From NCBI GenBank assembly GCA_963575745.1, contig CAUYUJ010019949.1:434001-498000 (forward strand): a stretch of DNA of 64,000 nucleotides, given 5' to 3'. A program made the position numbers and the translations under genes. Shown piece after piece: positions 41,291 to 50,944 of this stretch; positions within the stretch are counted from its first letter, which is position 1; each line of letters begins with the position of its first letter. The notes under the pieces were generated by a model. It had not been told where the DNA came from and searched no databases. It saw only the letters and a program-made list of their open reading frames with translations. This DNA comes from Prorocentrum cordatum (taxonomy: Eukaryota > Sar > Dinophyceae > Prorocentrales > Prorocentraceae).

Positions 41291-41721
41291 TATGCCGTCT
41301 TGATGTTGTCCCTCTTATGGAAGTTTGTGTAATGAGATGGGGAGTGTGGGAATTGGGTAATTAGGTAGCTTCCAAGTCCTCAATCCGATTGGTGGTAATA
41401 GTTTGTGGGGCGTTGTTCGCCAGATGTCAAAATCTGTTCCACCGCGTAGTGTGTTGCTACATTCGGGAGGTGGACGGATGAATGGGTTACCTTCACCCCG
41501 CTCCAAGCTGTCGCCAGGGATGTTGCCCTGGCACGGGTTTCCTGGCACGGGCACTGGCACGGGTTTTTGATGTTGCCCTGGCACGGGTTTCCTCAAGTAC
41601 CTCATGTGTTGCTGACGTCCTTAACCCCCTCTAGCTCAAGGCCGCCAGCCAGGTCCTTCCTGTTACAGTAACTATTCACTCCATTTTCTGGCCGCCGGCG
41701 CTCGCACCCCGATAGGGCCAG
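41291..41721. other. Upstream region of the secreted-protein gene; short TGGCACGGGTTTCC repeats
   Basis: CCTGGCACGGGTTTCC occurs twice and GGCACGGGTTTTTGATG once between 41525 and 41595. No other gene. CCATTTTCTGGC (41682-41693) faintly resembles the end of the dinoflagellate spliced leader but is too short to call. Confidence 0.4.
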
Positions 41722-42579
41722 ATGACGCTGCGCCGACTCTTCGCGCTGGCGCTCCCTGCGGCTGCTGGTGGCGTGACGTTGTCTTTGTCAGGCCAGCGCC
41801 AGGAGGTACTGCTGCAAGACGAGGAGACCAGCCCACCGGCTGCGGCTCTCGCAGAGGACGATGCGCCAGGGCCGCTGGCCATGCAGCTGGGCCACTCCTC
41901 GGGGGAGGCGCTCGTGAGGTCCACCGCCGTGGGCACGCTGGTGCAGGCCTTGCAGAGCGGCGAGCTCGATGGGAACCCCTCCGAGCGCCTCGATGCCATC
42001 CTGAAGCTGGGCGACCAGCTCACCTCCGAGAGCTGGCTGGCCTCCGGGCCGGAGGCCCTGCAGGCGCTGAAGGGGAAATTCTTCAAGAGGGACGATCTCA
42101 AGGCGAAGGTGCAGTTGATGTGCCACCTGGACGGGGACTGCTCCTTCCAGCAGGGCTCGCTGCTCTTCTGCGAGGCCCTGCAGCTCGCGGCCTCCCAGGA
42201 GAAGCTGGGGGATCTGGCAACGCTGGAGAAGCTCATCAACGCGACGACGATGTCCACCCGCTTTTATGGCGTTGACACGGTCACCCAGAGCGCTCTGATA
42301 GCGAGATGGGACAAGGAGGTCGAGTGGGTGCCGAGGTTCATGTCGACCGTCAGTCGCGTGAGTGGTGCATTCAAGAGCCTGCGGCAGCGGATCAATGTCA
42401 CCCCGGACTTCCGGGAGCTGGTGAAAGACACATGTGCGGAGTTGTCGTCTATCCGGCCCAAGTGCCTGGACAGAGCGTCGGACGGGGCCTTCTGCCAGGC
42501 GCTCGGACAAGCCGCTGCTGTAAACCTTGGCCCGCTGGAGGCCAGCAGGCGCCTCGGCGAGGTCCTGATGACGATTTGA
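41722..42579 (+). CDS. Putative secreted or ER-targeted protein, unknown function
   Basis: Complete 285-residue frame; an in-frame TAG nine bases upstream (41713) supports the ATG. The N-terminus (MTLRRLFALALPAAAGG) has two arginines, a hydrophobic stretch of about 15 residues and small residues after it, fitting a signal peptide. The remainder is soluble, mostly helical-looking, and contains exactly six cysteines (L-M-C-H-L-D-G-D-C, L-L-F-C-E, D-T-C-A-E, P-K-C-L-D, A-F-C-Q), an even number compatible with disulfides in a secreted protein. There is no low complexity, repeat or internal stop, and codon third positions are GC-rich as in asd. I recognise no family or catalytic motif. It ends with TGA at 42577; continuation in other exons is not needed but cannot be excluded. 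The opposite-strand frame (41788-42951) is a GC-driven shadow. Confidence 0.7.
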   Translation: MTLRRLFALALPAAAGGVTLSLSGQRQEVLLQDEETSPPAAALAEDDAPGPLAMQLGHSSGEALVRSTAVGTLVQALQSGELDGNPSERLDAILKLGDQLTSESWLASGPEALQALKGKFFKRDDLKAKVQLMCHLDGDCSFQQGSLLFCEALQLAASQEKLGDLATLEKLINATTMSTRFYGVDTVTQSALIARWDKEVEWVPRFMSTVSRVSGAFKSLRQRINVTPDFRELVKDTCAELSSIRPKCLDRASDGAFCQALGQAAAVNLGPLEASRRLGEVLMTI

Positions 42580-43407
42580 GCAGCGCACTCGTCTGAACGC
42601 CCCGCGGCCGCGTGCTGGCGGTCCATGATTGATGGCGGCATTGCGCGCTCGGCTCGCTCCTCGAAGGATGGACCCCTCGCCGGATCGACCCTCTCTTTTC
42701 TTCCTTCCCCCCCGTTTTCTCCCTTTTACCTCCTCGACCTTCCTGCCAATCGAATCGCCGCGGGTTTGCAACAGAGGCTTTAACAGCACACGGGGCCAGT
42801 AACTGGCTGGCTCCAACCTATGCTGCCGATCGGCTGTCGTCACGGGCTGGACTTGTGATGTGATCGCCAGAGAAACACGTGCACCGGTCGAAAAATGTTG
42901 TCGTTCTGTGGTTGTTGTATCGCCTGGATCTGAGGGATCTTGCTTCAGCATCGTTTAGGCGATCCCCCTCCCCATGGACCGTGGCACCGCGGCCCCACCA
43001 TCCCGCCCTCTCTCGTGAGGAAAGTCCCCGTGAAACCCGAACGAACAGGCATACGTGTGTATACCCCTACCCAAGTGAGCGAGTCGGCCAGCCAGTGGGA
43101 CCAAGGCCACGCCAGTCGGGATAGGTTGAAGCATGCTCCCTGCTTCGAGAGAGGGCCGAGCATTTTCTTTGGGTGGAGGGCAGAGGGTGAAATCTGAAAT
43201 GCCGTTTCGACGGATTCTCGAGGCTGGAATTTGCAAGAGGCGAATCACAAGACGGAATGGTTCTCGAAGTGCAGAAGCCCATCTGGATTTCACCCTGAGC
43301 CTTCCACCCTATGAAAATGGTAAGGAGGGGTGCTCGACCGTCGACGCAGCAGGGGCAGCCGCCTGCCCAGCCGACAGAGTAGCGCCCGCGGAAGGGGCCG
43401 CCTCGGA
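42580..43407. other. Downstream region, no gene recognised
   Basis: Contains a CT-rich piece at 42690-42735 and otherwise unremarkable sequence. Confidence 0.45.
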
Positions 43408-43745
43408 GGTGAACAGACCTCCTACCCTGACACGTCGATTAAGGAATCGGCCGTTGTCGGTTCGCGAGAGGGCGCCGCGGCCGTCCTTTTTGCGGGTCCG
43501 GGTCCGCCGGTTTCGGTCCCGGGCCGTGTTAAAACAGGGCTAGGATCGGGATAAATCGCTCCAGAGCGTTCCGGAGCGCTCTCAGAGCGTTCCGGAACGC
43601 TCTGGAGCGGCCGCGGCGCCCAATACATCCTCCAAACCCGCCGATTCTCAGAGATTTCGAGTGATCCCGATCCGATTGTGTCCTGATCTTCGCGTCGTTT
43701 TACGTGTTCATTGAGGGGAGGTTTACCAAAGGGAGGTCTGTCCCC
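43408..43745. mobile_element. MITE-like element, family B, copy 2, with nested insertion
   Basis: Left end GGTGAACAGACCTCC (43408-43422) and right end GGGAGGTCTGTCCCC (43731-43745) match family B. The body follows copy 1 to about 43530 and resumes at about 43707 (TTCATTGAGGGGAGGTTTAC). The 175 bp between are absent from copy 1. Confidence 0.7.
43531..43706. mobile_element. Insertion nested in family B copy 2, palindrome-centred
   Basis: Carries GGATCGGGAT near its left side (43552) and ATCCCGATCC near its right (43663), and a strong palindrome at 43561-43605 (CCAGAGCGTTCCGG pairing with CCGGAACGCTCTGG). It may itself be a small foldback element; exact ends are uncertain. Confidence 0.5.
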
Positions 43746-44002
43746 CGCGGGGCCAGGCCACTGCCGTGCCCGGCTGCGGGGCCCACGCCGGCATGCTGGA
43801 GGTCGGGAGCCTGCCGACCATGGAGGAGAGCAGGCCCCGGGGGCCCGAGGGCCGAGGGCGCTCCAGGAGGAGGGCGGGGACACAACACGCAAACACAATG
43901 GTTTGTCGACTCCCAGAAAATATGCGAAAATATCGGAAGTGGGGGGGAAGACAGCAACCCAGAAAATATAGGAAAATATGGGGAATCTTTTTATTTGTGT
44001 GT

Positions 44003-44162
44003 ATGACAGAGCCCCCAACAGTGACACGACGATTAGTGAATTGTCCGTTTTCGGTTCTTGGGAGGGCGCCGTGGCCGTGATTTTCCAGGTTTGCGCCCGC
44101 CAGGTTTGGGCCTCGGGTCGTTTTCAGCAAACCACGTTTTACTAAAGGGGGGTCTGTCCATC
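44003..44162. mobile_element. MITE-like element, family B, copy 3 (diverged)
   Basis: Begins GACAGAGCCCCCAACAGTGA, has ACACGACGATTAGTGAATTG and GGAGGGCGCCGTGGCCGTGA as in the other copies, and ends TACTAAAGGGGGGTCTGTCC. Length is about 160 bp as in copy 1. Confidence 0.65.
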
Positions 44163-44491
44163 CCCGGAGGAGGGTGGGGACACAGAGGTGCCGTGGCCGG
44201 CCCAGGCCTTAGGATGCTCCAGCCTACTCTAGCCCCCCGGATCACCAGGAGGAATTGCGAGCGCCCCAAAAAGTGCCGAAACTCAAAGGCTTTCCCGTGT
44301 CGGGCCCTGGGAGACACTCGCCCGACACTGTTTCGACACTCTTTTGACACTTGTCCGGGTGCTCGAAATTATTTCTGGGATGCGGTCCTTAAGCAGGATG
44401 AAAACAACATAAGCCGAGGGCGTTCCAGGAGGAGGGTGGGGACGCAGAGGTGTCGTGGCCGGCCCAGGCTGTGGAGTCTCCCGGATCGCAC
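44163..44491. other. Spacer between MITE-like elements
   Basis: No gene. The segment AGGAGG(A)GGGTGGGGACACAGAGGTG-type sequence occurs at 44167 and again, with GTCGTGGCCGGCCCAGGC, at 44430, a short direct repeat. Confidence 0.45.
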
Positions 44492-44511
44492 GGCACCCTT
44501 TTCGTAATTCT

Positions 44512-44718
44512 GGACGCCCGAAATGGGCACGGAAAGAATGGGTACAATGCCCAACAGCAGTTCCTATTCATTTGGCACAGGATTCGCTGTCCGCGCCGCC
44601 GCGGCCTTCCATTCGAGACAGAAGGCCGCCTGCCCAACAGCGGCCGTTGCTGGTTTGGGACAACAACATTTGTTGTTGGGCATTGTACCATTTTTTTCCG
44701 TACCCATTTCGGACGTCC
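44512..44718. mobile_element. MITE-like foldback element, family A, copy 2
   Basis: 207 bp, the same length as copy 1, with inverted ends (GGACGCCCGAAATGGG at 44512; inverse ending at 44718). It is flanked by a perfect 18-bp direct repeat, GGCACCCTTTTCGTAATT, at 44492-44509 and 44722-44739, a target-site-duplication-like feature. Non-coding. Confidence 0.85.
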
Positions 44719-44799
44719 AAAGGCACCCTTTTCGTAATTGGGCACGCCCCCCTGACTCCTGCCCTTCTTGGTCCCCGTGATTGGCGTCGGAGTGAATGA

Positions 44800-45250
44800 T
44801 TGTGGAACGCATTTTTTTCCCCCAGTTGGCTCTTGCACTGACGGGCTCCTGGCGCGGAGATCGAAAGATGTGGCCAAAGTGCCGGGCCCATTTTTTTTTT
44901 GGCGGCCGGGTTCCCTGGTTCCCGGTTGCAGGTTCCCAGGTTCCCCGCTGCTGGTTCCGAACCGATTTCGGTGGGCGTCGGGATTCCCGGGTTTCCGAGT
45001 TCCTGGGTTCTTGGTCGATCTCTTTCTTGATCTGTCTCACCATAGATCTCACTACCCACCTCGCTACTAATCACACAATCGATCCCACTGTAGATCCCAC
45101 GAGCGATCTCACGGTCGATCTCATGATCGATCTCACTGACTCGATTTCACAATCGGTCTCACGATTGACCTTACTATCGTCCTTACGTTCGATCCCACCT
45201 TCGGTCCCACTATCGATCTCACAATCGACTTCAACATCCAGATCACGAAT
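44800..45250. repeat. GGTTCCC and CGATCTCAC repeat tracts
   Basis: GTTCCC(A/T/C)GG units (44905-45015), then about 14 diverged units of CGATC(T/C)CAC(A/T/G) (45015-45240), about 16-18 bp apart. No gene. Confidence 0.8.
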
Positions 45251-45299
45251 TTGCAAATCATCCATTGGTTGTGTGTTTCCTTTGGTGCTATTTGCTTTG

Positions 45300-45600
45300 T
45301 AGATTTGGCTGGTGTATGTTTGTGATGGACGTCGCTGGTGTATGTTATTGACGTATGCTCTTAGTTCATGTTATTGGTGGCCGATCTTGATTTTGCTTGA
45401 GAAATGTCGAGTCGTGATGGCCGCCCTTGAAGTAGGCTGTCGGAGTATGTCATTGATGTCTGTCCTTGCTGTATGTTATTGGTGTTTGTTCTGGATGTCT
45501 TCTTTGGATGTCTGAAGACGGCGTGACGCCGTCACGCCGTGACGCCAGTCATGTTGTTCTTAATGTCTGTTATTGTTCTCTGTCCTTCAGGCGGTAGTTG
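45300..45600. repeat. TGTATGTTATTGGTG-type repeats and a GACGCC palindrome
   Basis: Irregular units of (G/T)GTATGTTATTG and GATGTCT. At 45524-45554 overlapping palindromes GACGGCGTGACGCCGTC and GGCGTGACGCCGTCACGCC occur. Confidence 0.65.
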
Positions 45601-46544
45601 TGAATGGGCCGGTGGGGGGAAATTCGGAAGTCTCGAAGGTCCTGGTATGCGTGCCCCAGAGGGGGGGGGGGGAGATTCGTGAGTCTCTGGAGTCCTGGGG
45701 CCTTGCGGCAGTGGTATGCAGGGCTGGCGGGCGGGGTCCAGGCGGGAGAATGAGTTGTTTCCCGGAGATATCGATGTTAGGATGTCTGGATGGGTCTTCA
45801 AGGTCGGTTTTCGAGAGCCCCCATGATCCAGACGATTTCTTCGTAGATGTGGGAAGAGCACAACTCTTGCGAAATGTTGCCGTGAAGTTGTAAATTTGTC
45901 TTTTTCGGGAAGCCTCTTTGGAGATGTAAGGGTGCTCACATATCCTGTGAATTAGTACGGTGGGATGGTACATGAGGATCTTCTCGGGGAGTTTGCCCTG
46001 GAATGAATTTCGCAAATCTTCGGAACGATGCGTTTCGTCTGGGACATATTCAGGAGTGATAGTAAAGTGCTTCATGGTGCTGTGCATGCGATGGAGATGA
46101 GAGGTATGATAGGAAACTTGTAGCGGGTGGCCCCACCCCCAGATACTAACTCAGATCCCCCATTTCTCACCTGAGAGTTTACTGCCTCCGGCTAATCCAG
46201 ATTTGCTCGGGGGAGACACGCGGGCAAGGCCGAATTTCCTTACCGCGGGGAAGAGTTGCGCATCGAAGTTGTTATCTTCTGATGTTGATTAGCAACCTCA
46301 TCGAAAACGCGTGGCGTCGCAATGAGGGTCTCACCATTTCAATGTTTGCAAGTCACGAGTGTGTGGCATAGCTCTGGGGCTCTCACCAATTCAGCCATCC
46401 AAATCACGAGCGTGTGGCAGGGCTATGGGACTCATTTTCTCAGCCCTTCCCGGGTCAGGAACGTGTGGCAAGATATGGTGACCGATTAGAGTTTGAAGCT
46501 CGCATGCCTTTTTCGAGCCAGCGGTGCATTGGACATGCTTTTCT
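45601..46544. other. No gene recognised; short direct repeats at 46325-46490
   Basis: Three units of the kind AATCACGAGCGTGTGGCA(G)GGCTATGGG with CTCACCA(A)TTTCA at about 60-bp spacing. The rest shows nothing I can name. Confidence 0.45.
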
Positions 46545-46680
46545 GGCACACCCCTTACACGGTGCGTGGCCCCATAGGGAGCTCCACCAAAGGTCCAAGT
46601 GGCAGTGCCCGCGTGCGTCCTCGCTTCCCGTAGGCCCCAGTATAGCACACCCTCACACAGATCGGGACCCTATTATAAAT
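46545..46680. repeat. Solitary 90-bp family unit
   Basis: CCCTTACACGGTGCGTGGCC, CCATAGGGAGCTCCACC and GTGCCCGCGTGCGTCC match the 90-bp arrays; about one and a half units. Confidence 0.8.
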
Positions 46681-46774
46681 ACGTCCACGGGACCTCCGCC
46701 TCCTCCCAAACCCTGCGCCTTCACTTCCACCTTTCCCCCTCCTCCACCCCCGAATCTCCACCCATCCGCCGTCA

Positions 46775-47870
46775 CCGAGCGTGGCGCTCTCCCGGGCCCG
46801 CGCAAGGGCGGCGGCGCTTGCCCAGGTCGCCGAGTCCCGAAGCCTAGACGAGCCGGTTGCCGAGTTGACCGAGTTTTCCACCGAGGTGCTCAAGCAGAAC
46901 AAGGAGTTCCTCGCCAAGCAGGGCGCGACAAGCCAGTGCTTCAAGCACCTGTGCGAGAAGGCCTCCTGCGCCGAGATGCGCCAGTGCCAGAGATCGGTGA
47001 GGCCACCGACGCTTCGAGGATGACGAGCATTGACCTTTTGGGCTCGAGCTCGCTGTGGTCGAGCAGCGTCGCGAACACGGTGCTCGAGACGATCTACAAG
47101 TCGGGCACGGTCGAGTCCATCATGAAAGAAGGCAGCTTCCACGGGAATGACATCCGCTGCTCCGAGCTCCTCGCCGCCGTCACCTGGAAGACGCGGCGCG
47201 CGAAGTCCGACGAGACGACGCCTGCGACGAGCACGACCAGAAGTGCGACTAAATGTTCATCCTTCTGCTCAGTTTCCGCCAGCAGCTCCTCCAGGCAGCC
47301 AAGAACCAAGATTCTTTCCGGCGACGAGACCGTCAACAAGTTGAGCAATCTTCAAGACGCGCATCTATGAGGCGTTCGGGGAGCCCCTTGTAGGCCCCCA
47401 GGCACTCCACGAGTCCATGCTTCCAGCCGGCCCGCGCTTCGAGCCTTGCGAGGTCTGGCCGAGCGCGCAGGTCAGCGCCAGGCTCGCCAGGGAAACCGAG
47501 CGGGTTTTCGAGGCGATCGAGGCGTTGCCTGGGCCAAGGAGAACTTGCCCAGGCCTGCCCAGACCAGCGCGATCGAGCCACGGAGGCCGTCGCCACACGG
47601 CGCCGGCGCATCGGGGCGCTCCGCGACGCCGAGCGCCAGCTCCCGGAGGCCGCGAACCTGGCCGAGCGCGCCCAGCGCGACCAGCAGGCCGAGAAAGAGG
47701 CGCGCAACACAGACGTGGTCATCCTCGAACGCGGCATCGAGAAGTTAGGAGCCACCGCGCGATCGCGACCGATCTCGCCGAGCTGGTCGCCAAGTGCACC
47801 GCCGAGAAGCCGACGAGGCGGAAGAGGCGGGCGCGGGGGGCACGGCCTAGAGACTTCGCCTTTCGAAGCC
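46775..47870 (+). pseudogene. Decayed coding sequence, coiled-coil-rich, unknown protein
   Basis: Successive + strand pieces in shifting frames: AELTEFSTEVLKQNKEFLAK then CFKHLCEKASCAEMRQC (46862-46998); SSVANTVLETIYKSGTVESI then MKEGSFHGNDIRCSELLAAV (47065-47180); F-R-Q-Q-L-L-Q-A-A-K-N-Q (about 47276-47311); KTRIYEAFGEPLVG (about 47357-47397); RLARETERVFEAIEALPG (about 47480-47533); GALRDAERQLPEAANLAERA then QRDQQAEKEARNTDVVILER and GIEKLGA (47614-47755); IATDLAELVAKCTAEK (47765-47812). The later part is heptad-like. No intact frame joins them. The family is not recognised. Confidence 0.45.
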
Positions 47871-47974
47871 CACCGTTCGAGCCCGATCGAGGGCGCGCAG
47901 TTTTCTGCCGAGAGGCGTTCGGAAAGAGGCGCGCGCTTCAAGCTGCGCCCCCTCCCGCCGACAAAAACAACGCC

Positions 47975-48690
47975 GAGCGCGCCATCGACGACGCTCGATC
48001 CTCGACGCTCGATCCTCGGATCGAGGATCTTCGGTTTTGGACCCGAGCATTTTCGAGCGCTCCGGGCCTTAGACCCGAGGGTCATCGATCTTAGACTCGA
48101 GGATCTTGGGCCCTCGATCCGAGAATCGAGGGTCGAGCCTCGGCGATCGTCGATCGCCCGCGTCGCATCCGTCTGGCCCGGGCCACCATCGACGAGGCTC
48201 GATCCTCGGATCGAGGGCCTCGATTTTTCATCCGAGCATCCTCGGGCGCCCTGGGCCCTGGACTCGAGGGCCATCGATCTTGGACCCGGGGATCTTGGGC
48301 CCTCGATCCGGCGACGACCGCCCTCGTCTCCATCGTCGGACGGAGGGCCCTCGATCATCGGGCGGAGGGCCCTCGATGTCGGATGGGGCCATTTTCGAGC
48401 TCCTTGGATCCTATATCCGAGGGCCCTCGATCTTGAATTGGGATCTTGGGTCCGTGGTCCGAGGGTCGAGGATCGAGCCTCGGCGATCGTCGGTCGCCCC
48501 CGTCGCCGTCGGCGGGCCCGGGGCGCCATCGACGAGGCTCGAGATTCGATTCTCGCATGGAGGGCCTACGATCTCGGACCCGAGCATCTTCGAGCACCTT
48601 GAATCCCAGATCGGATGTTCGTCGATCCTGGATTCGAGGATCTTGGGTACTGGATCCGAGGGTCGAGGATGGAGACTCGGCGACCGTCGG
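47975..48690. repeat. Palindrome-rich repeats of CTCGATCCTCGGATCGAGG
   Basis: Four diverged units of about 170-210 bp (starting near 47978, 48185, 48340 and 48528), each with CATCGACGAGGCTCGATCC-like, GGACCCGAGCAT(C/T)(T/C)TCGAG, GGATCTTGGG(C/T)CCTCGATCCGAG and GTCGAGCCTCGGCGATCGTC segments. Most segments are self-complementary (CGATC, CTCGAG, GGATC). Confidence 0.85.
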
Positions 48691-48749
48691 CCGCGCCATC
48701 TCTGTGGCGCAGTCTATGCGGCGCCATCTTTGCGGCGCTGCCTACATGG

Positions 48750-49130
48750 CGCGACCGCTGTTGAGCATTATACGTGGAGGTGCGGCGACGGCGAGTCGGC
48801 GACGGCGACCGCGACGGCGACGTCGAGCCGGCGATTCGTAGACGGCGACGGCGACGGCAACAAGAACAGCAATTCACAACAGCAGCAGCAACAATCAACA
48901 GCAACAACGACACCAGCAGCACCAGCAATCAGCACAGCAACATCAACCAACAGCACCAGCAACCAGAGCAGCAACAGCAATCGACAGCAGCAACAGTCCC
49001 GCCAGCAACGACAACCACTGCAACCACAACAGCAACAGCGACAACAACTGCGAGAACAGAAAGAATAACAACAAGGCAAACACCACTACCACCTAACAAC
49101 AACGCGAACAAGAATCACAGGCCACAGCAA
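48750..49130. repeat. CGGCGACGG and CAACAG low-complexity tracts
   Basis: ACGGCGACGGCGA units (48783-48860) give way to CAACAGCAAC/CAGCAGCAA units. These read as Gln/Asn/Thr frames on + and are probably not a gene. Confidence 0.8.
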
Positions 49131-49149
49131 TGTCAACGACCTCCCGCAA

Positions 49150-49730
49150 CCATTGAGGCCCCAGCATCGATCCCCGAGCCAGGCGCGCATCGCCGAGCCG
49201 GCGGTCGCGCCGAGGCGCTTGCGCTCGAGATCAAAATCGAGAAGAAGCGAGAGGTCGCTCGGACGGCGAGCCAGCAGCCGCGAGGGCGAACGCGAGGGCG
49301 CACGGACCCTGGCCCACGCCGAGTCTCCGAACATCCGCGCCGCGAGGACAGCCAGGCCGTTGAGGGCAGCGTCGCCGTCGAGGACAGCCAGGCCGCCGAG
49401 GACAGCCAGGCCGACGAGGAGGGGCCCGAGGGCGCCGAGCCCCAGGACAAGCAGCTCCAGGAGAGCGAGGTCAAGGAGCAATCTCACGGAGAGCGAGGTC
49501 AAGGTCAGCGAGCTCATCGGCAAGCCCGAGGACAGCGAGCTCACGGACAAGCCGCCCGCCGAGCAGCCCGAGAACGCCAGGCCCAAGGTCGAGCAGCTCG
49601 AGCACAGCCAGCCCGAGGACAACCAGCTCGACGTCGTCGAGTCTCGGCTTCAAGTCGCCCGGTCCCAGCTCGCGCAGGTCGGCCAACCTCGCGCTGGCGA
49701 GTCAGGAATCGCTAGTGGCCGCTCCTGACT
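49150..49730 (+). pseudogene. Decayed acidic, repetitive coding sequence
   Basis: Two complementary frames look coding: E-D-S-Q-A-x-E-D-S-Q-A-type repeats then EEGPEGAEPQDKQLQESEVK (49345-49480) and, in another frame, LTESEVKVSELIGKPEDSEL, PPAEQPENARPKVEQLEHSQ and LDVVESRLQVARSQLAQVGQ (49480-49690). The shared ESEVK marks a frame slip at about 49480. The protein would be highly charged and coiled-coil-like. No family is recognised. Confidence 0.4.
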
Positions 49731-49799
49731 TGGACGCTGGGGTCACGTCGAGGGCGTCTCCCCACCGGTTGTCGAGCTGTTGGGATCTTTGACCGAGCG

Positions 49800-50021
49800 T
49801 TCCGGGCAACTGGGCGAAGGCTGCGACAGCCAGAAACAACACCAGCAACCAGCACAACAAACGCACCAGCAACCAGCACACCACCAAACACTAACAGCAG
49901 CAGAGGCAAAACCAAAAACAAGAAGCAGCGAACGGAAATGAGCTAACAACACCGACCGTAATTAAACAGCCAGAAGCGAACAACAATAACAATCAGCGAG
50001 GAACGAGTATTGAACAACACT

Positions 50022-50090
<69 letters not shown>

Positions 50091-50230
50091 ACGGGCAACA
50101 GCAACAATGAGAAACGAACAGCGACAAGGTGACACCACCAACAGAAAATCACAATCAATCGCAGCAACAATAAGCTAGCGACAAGAAGCTAACAACAGCG
50201 AGCCAACAACAACAAGAAGCCAACAACGAT
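49800..50230. repeat. CAACA-rich tract with a 65-nt poly(A)
   Basis: A-rich (C)AACAA/ACCAGCA units surround an uninterrupted run of 65 A (50025-50089). No coding evidence. Confidence 0.9.
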
Positions 50231-50649
50231 CCGTAGCCGCTATGGCCGCGAGCCAGGGCAGCTGCGCGGCGAGGCCTCGATGGAGCGAGGCGCGATGAGG
50301 GCCCCGACCAAGCAGACGAGTTTGTCGGCCCGTCGCGGCCACGCGAGAGCGCGCGGAGACCCCGGGCCTCGCCCCGCCAGCGCGCCGCCTCAGCCGCCAG
50401 CGTCTAGGAGGACCTCGAGGCCAAGGGAGCTCGATGCTCAGGAACCTGAGGAGGATTATCTCTCCCGCTTCTCCTTTATTTTCTTTCTCCATGACCCCGC
50501 CCCGGACTTTGTCGCCCCGGCGTTCTCCGTCGCTGGAAACGGACCGCCGCGGGCCCCTTCCAACGCGCGCGACTCCGAGAAGCAATAGTTTTTTCCCCAC
50601 ATCCAAAGTGGGGTTCTTGTTTTCTCTGGACACCCCGCGCAGGAACAGG
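50231..50649. other. No secure gene; weak coding-like piece on +
   Basis: A frame reading SRPRELDAQEPEEDYLSRFS (about 50410-50475) lies in GC-rich sequence and ends at 50588. It may be a further fragment of the decayed gene series. Low support. Confidence 0.25.
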
Positions 50650-50787
50650 AACACACACACACCCACTCACACTCACTCGCACTCTCTCATCATCAACCTC
50701 ATCAGCATCATCGATGATGCTCTCTCACATGCTTAGTCACTCACATACTCATCACCATCATCACTCGCACTCTCTCACACGCTCACG

Positions 50788-50818
<31 letters not shown>

Positions 50819-50940
50819 GGCATCGGCATCATCCTCATTCAAACATCATCATCGCCACCACCACTCACAATCAATCATCATCCTCTTCACCACTCATCTT
50901 CACCACCACTCATCATCCTCATCCTCATCATCGTTGAGTA
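50650..50940. repeat. CACTCA and CAT microsatellites
   Basis: CACTCACACTCACTCGCACT then ATCATCATC runs. Confidence 0.92.
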
Positions 50941-50944
50941 AATT

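Noticed and set aside
41682-41693. Relic spliced-leader sequence before the secreted-protein gene
   Set aside because: CCATTTTCTGGC matches only a short interrupted part of the leader; no CCGTAGCC before it or CTCAAG after it.
45180-45200. tRNA B-box (GTTCGATCCC)
   Set aside because: It is one unit of the CGATCTCAC repeat; no A-box, acceptor stem or cloverleaf can be formed around it.
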